From Rhodobacteraceae bacterium Alg238-R152 (GTDB lineage Bacteria > Pseudomonadota > Alphaproteobacteria > Rhodobacterales > Rhodobacteraceae), in NCBI GenBank assembly GCA_900537125.1, contig UNRJ01000001.1:124001-188000 (forward strand): DNA of 64,000 nt. Direction: 5' to 3'. This document shows, piece after piece, positions 61,459 through 64,000 of this stretch (its first letter is position 1; each line of letters begins with the position of its first letter). Below the pieces are notes generated by a model. That model ran no database searches. It worked only from the letters and a program-made list of their open reading frames with translations, and was not told the origin of the DNA. Both the position numbers and the translations under genes were made by a program.

Positions 61459-61477
61459 GCGCATGGGTCCCATGCGC
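61459..61477. promoter_or_regulatory. Second perfect palindrome upstream of aceE
   Basis: GCGCATGGGTCCCATGCGC, 19 bases with a one-base centre and nine-base arms, 75-93 bases before the aceE start. Too short a loop to be a good RNA hairpin, so a DNA-binding site is more likely. Confidence 0.5.
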
Positions 61478-61532
61478 GTGGCGCAAAGCTGATTAAGCGG
61501 TAAGTCTTCCCAGTGTAGCGCAGTTTGAAGGC

Positions 61533-61560
61533 AAAAAAACAGGGACCCGAAGGTCCCTGT
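61533..61560 (-). terminator. Terminator of the purine permease gene
   Basis: Perfect ACAGGGACC / GGTCCCTGT stem with a CGAA/TTCG tetraloop followed by seven T on the minus strand. Confidence 0.95.
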
Positions 61561-61584
61561 AAGTTACTTGAATTGAAAGGCTTG

Positions 61585-62925
61585 TTAGTCTTCGTGAGGC
61601 AGAACCAAGTTCAGCACAATTGCGCAGAGCGCGGTCGGTGCCACAGCTGAAGTCATCAGCGTTTTCACAACACCCGGCAGGTATTGCACGGCAGTTGGCA
61701 CAAGGTTCAAACCCAGACCCACAGCCAGAGACACCGCGATGATCACCATATTGCGGCGGTTCATCGGGATTTCTGACAACATGTTCAATCCAGCGGATGC
61801 CACCATGCCAAACATCACAATCACACCACCACCAAGCACTGGCAAAGGCATGGACGCAATCACGGCACCCACTTTTGGCATCAGACCACAGAGGATCAGG
61901 ATGATGCCACCGATGGTCACCACGTGACGGCTCATGACACCTGTCATGCCAACAATACCCACGTTTTGCGAGAAGGAGGTGTTTGGCAGTCCACCAAAAA
62001 CACCGGCTATGGCTGTGCCGAGACCGTCAGCGTAGGTAGCGCCTTGTATCTCTTCGTCGGTCGCATCCCGTCCTGCGCCGGCTTTAGCGGTTGCGGAGGC
62101 ATCGCCAACGGTCTCAATGGCAGAAACTATGGACACAAGTGTTACAGCAATGACCGCGCCAAGACTGAATTCAAAGCCATAAGGCAGAGGTGTGATCCCT
62201 GTCACCCAAGAGGCTTTGGCAACGGCACCGAAATTCACCATGCCGGACAAATAGGCCACGATGTAACCTGCGATCATGCCTACAAGAATGGCAGCGCTAG
62301 AGAGTGTGCCTTTGGTGAAAAACTTCAGAACCAGCGCGACGATGACAACCGTCAGGGCGACGGTCCAATGCTTTAAAGAGCCAAAGCTTTCGGCCTCCAT
62401 TTGGAACTGCGCGGCACCGCCTGCAGCGTATTTGATTGCTACGGGGATCAGGTAGAGACCAATCGCCAAAATTACCAGGCCGGTAACCAATGGGGGGAAC
62501 AGCCAGCGCAGTTTGCCAATCACAGAGCCTAGCGCAAAGTGGATCACGCCACCAATGATACAAGCGGTCAGAGCGACGCTAAGTCCCTGTGTTGCTGCGA
62601 CACCCGCGAGCACACCAACAAACGCAAAGCTGGTGCCCTGCATGATAGGCAGGCGTGCGCCGATCGGGCCAATGCCCACGGTTTGGAATAGAGTTGCGAT
62701 ACCAGCAAACAACATTGCCATCTGGATCAGGTAGACTTGTTCAGCCCCACCAAAAGCGAGACCAGCTGCACCGGCAACAATGATAGACGGGGTTACGTTT
62801 GAGGCAAACATTGCCAGAACGTGTTGGAATCCCAGCGGGATTGCCTGCCCCAATGGGGGCGTGACGTTTGGATCGGAGTATTGTCCGGTCGCTTGTGTTT
62901 CCTGAGCTGTCATAGTGTCAGCCAT
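61585..62925 (-). CDS. Nucleobase:cation symporter-2 (uracil-xanthine permease family)
   Basis: 446 residues from ATG 62925 (AGGAGAAGG ribosome site). About 12-14 membrane helices. Family signature: PLGQAIPLGFQHVLAMFASNVTPSIIVAGA, GMQGTSFAFV-like QGTSFAFVG, and NTSFSQNVGIVGMTGV with the conserved QNxGxxxxT motif. NCS2 proteins import uracil, xanthine or urate with protons. Being 64 bases from ureidoglycolate lyase and OHCU decarboxylase, it probably takes xanthine or urate. Confidence 0.94.
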   Translation of the reverse strand: MADTMTAQETQATGQYSDPNVTPPLGQAIPLGFQHVLAMFASNVTPSIIVAGAAGLAFGGAEQVYLIQMAMLFAGIATLFQTVGIGPIGARLPIMQGTSFAFVGVLAGVAATQGLSVALTACIIGGVIHFALGSVIGKLRWLFPPLVTGLVILAIGLYLIPVAIKYAAGGAAQFQMEAESFGSLKHWTVALTVVIVALVLKFFTKGTLSSAAILVGMIAGYIVAYLSGMVNFGAVAKASWVTGITPLPYGFEFSLGAVIAVTLVSIVSAIETVGDASATAKAGAGRDATDEEIQGATYADGLGTAIAGVFGGLPNTSFSQNVGIVGMTGVMSRHVVTIGGIILILCGLMPKVGAVIASMPLPVLGGGVIVMFGMVASAGLNMLSEIPMNRRNMVIIAVSLAVGLGLNLVPTAVQYLPGVVKTLMTSAVAPTALCAIVLNLVLPHED

Positions 62926-62989
62926 GTCCTTCTCCTGTCGGTCGTAAAGCCCTAGCGCTTCATTTGGCGAGCAGCTTCGGGCGGTTTGG

Positions 62990-63499
62990 TCAGGGGATAC
63001 CTGACCCTTGGTTTTGATCCGCCACCACTTGGTAAGCAGTGTCGAACCAAAATTCTTCGAGGTTGGCGCCGTCGCCAATGCGGTCCACAACGGCAAAAAG
63101 GCCGGGGGCTGCAAGCGGGGTCAAAACGCCGTGCCATGTGTTGCGATGGAAGTTGATGGCTTGTCCCGGTTGCGTCTGAAACGCCATAGGCTTATCCGGC
63201 TTGCCGCCCAAATCTTTGGCAACAACAACAAGGAATGCGTGTTCCGTCATCGGTATGAAAGCCTGGCTTCCCTCTGGATGGCGCTCAACCATTTCCAATG
63301 TGTAGGGCAGGCTGCGCGGCTGTGCGTTAAACAGGCTTATGCCCGCGCGTCCATCGGCAAAGTCCATCTCGGCCAGGTCATGGTGACGGCCACACATGCC
63401 TTGGTTGATGATCTTATCGGCCTCAGGTTTGAGGGTGATCACGTCGCCAAACGGCGCAAACGCCTCTGCGGTTAGCGGTTGAATGACAATATTACTCAC
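62990..63499 (-). CDS. allA: Ureidoglycolate lyase
   Basis: Splits ureidoglycolate into glyoxylate and urea at the end of purine catabolism. 169 residues, cupin-like. FAPFGDVI at the N-terminus, RSLPYTLEMVERHPEGSQAFIPM, FLVVVAKD and NFHRNTWHGVLTPL, which hold the conserved His and Glu residues of the active site. Its ATG overlaps the OHCU decarboxylase stop by four bases. Confidence 0.95.
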   Translation of the reverse strand: MSNIVIQPLTAEAFAPFGDVITLKPEADKIINQGMCGRHHDLAEMDFADGRAGISLFNAQPRSLPYTLEMVERHPEGSQAFIPMTEHAFLVVVAKDLGGKPDKPMAFQTQPGQAINFHRNTWHGVLTPLAAPGLFAVVDRIGDGANLEEFWFDTAYQVVADQNQGSGIP

Positions 63500-64000
63500 G
63501 GCAGCAAATCCATTAGGCGGAACTCGGCAATACGCTCAACCTGTTTGCAGGCCTCGGTAAATTCGGTGTCGCTGTCATTTCCAATGCGCCGATCAAACGC
63601 GGCCATGATCGAGGCTTTGTCGTGGTCACGCACAGCAATGATGAAGGGAAATCCGTGTTTGGCCACATAGTCATTATTCAGCTTTGTGAAGTGGTCGCGT
63701 TCCGCGTCGGTGAGAAGATCGAGCCCGGCCCCAGCTTGTTCCGAGGTGCTTTCGGCGGTCAGACGACCAGCTGCTGCCAATTTTCCGGCGAGATCAGGGT
63801 GCGCGTTTAGGACGCCAAGGCGCTCTTCATCACTTGCTGAACGGAAGGCACGACACAGAACATTGTGAACCCCCGCAGCACAGTCATGTGCAGGGCCCAA
63901 TTCCAGCGCATGTGCACGTTCGGCAATCCAGGCGGAATGCTCAAAGATGCCACCATAGAGTGCTACAAAACGGGCTTTGTCCATCTCGCTTGGGCGTTCG
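63496..64000 (-). CDS. uraD: 2-oxo-4-hydroxy-4-carboxy-5-ureidoimidazoline decarboxylase (5' end probably outside window)
   Basis: Decarboxylates OHCU to S-allantoin in urate breakdown. Visible conserved parts: FVALYGGIFEHSAWIAERAH with the catalytic His, RLGVLNAHPDLAGKLA and GFPFIIAVRDH. An ATG at 63984 could start it, but the five codons before it (ERPSE) match the RPSxMD lead of relatives, so the true start likely lies past the window edge. The C-terminus has RMAEFRL-like IAEFRLMDLL and the stop overlaps allA. Confidence 0.92.
   Translation of the reverse strand, partial: ERPSEMDKARFVALYGGIFEHSAWIAERAHALELGPAHDCAAGVHNVLCRAFRSASDEERLGVLNAHPDLAGKLAAAGRLTAESTSEQAGAGLDLLTDAERDHFTKLNNDYVAKHGFPFIIAVRDHDKASIMAAFDRRIGNDSDTEFTEACKQVERIAEFRLMDLLP

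Noticed and set aside
1-64000. CRISPR arrays, insertion sequences, integrases, phage genes, rRNA
   Set aside because: Searched by eye for regularly spaced repeats, transposase/recombinase motifs and rRNA stretches; none seen.

Overview
The window reads as a contiguous piece of chromosome from an alphaproteobacterium, most likely a marine Rhodobacteraceae (Roseobacter-group) species. This rests on gene content and protein character rather than a database search: a SUV3-like helicase followed by an S4 protein, FdxA-type ferredoxin and a CarD-family protein; a homodimeric-E1 pyruvate dehydrogenase operon whose E3 carries its own lipoyl domain; dispersed his genes with ATGA overlaps; and a short intergenic motif around AAATATCCCSGGG found after several genes. 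Coding density is high and both strands are used. I found no rRNA, CRISPR array, insertion sequence, integrase or phage gene.

Layout. Positions 1-2.5 kb: tail of a MazG-like gene, a ferric-iron ABC transporter binding protein, then a small accessory patch with a duplicated 3' end of that gene plus terminator, an unknown small gene and a frameshifted membrane-protein gene. 2.6-12.3 kb: M19 dipeptidase, small secreted proteins, flavodoxin-like protein, MAPEG protein, a divergent HxlR regulator / NmrA-like pair, oligoendopeptidase F, FAH-family hydrolase, lysophospholipase-like hydrolase, SCP2 protein and a TPR protein. 12.3-17.6 kb: helicase, S4 protein, ferredoxin, CarD and a potassium channel with a C-terminal zinc ribbon. 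17.6-23.2 kb: divergent cobS/cobT, a KefB-type antiporter, and an Lrp regulator divergent from hppD. 23.3-30.7 kb: decayed amidohydrolase, a large single-pass membrane protein resembling GspL at one end and GspC/PilP at the other, metY with a structured leader, a glycosyltransferase-like protein and a TetR regulator.

30.7-34.7 kb holds a tightly overlapping four-gene operon (flavin monooxygenase, BASS-type transporter, NAD-dependent epimerase/dehydrogenase, SDR) divergent from the TetR gene. Its substrate is unknown to me. After it come tRNA-Tyr, rlmB, a zinc-ribbon protein, a CoA-binding protein and a hybrid histidine kinase. From 39.4 to 46.9 kb the histidine genes hisE, hisF, hisA, hisH and hisB lie on the minus strand, separated by unrelated genes. 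47-55.5 kb: guanine deaminase, MgtE, 5-formyl-THF cyclo-ligase, an unknown 396-residue protein, a YmdB-like phosphoesterase and a SLC13/TrkA-C transporter. 55.7-61.4 kb: the aceE-aceF-lpd operon with two perfect palindromes upstream. 61.6-64 kb: purine permease, ureidoglycolate lyase and OHCU decarboxylase, which together with guanine deaminase outline purine uptake and degradation.

The points I would look at first are the GspL/GspC-like membrane protein, the FMO-BASS-SDR operon, the palindromes upstream of the pyruvate dehydrogenase operon, the triple repeat between the TetR gene and the DUF2306 gene, the metY leader hairpin, and the mosaic duplication near the left edge. None is proven to be a new system; the required checks are given with each.
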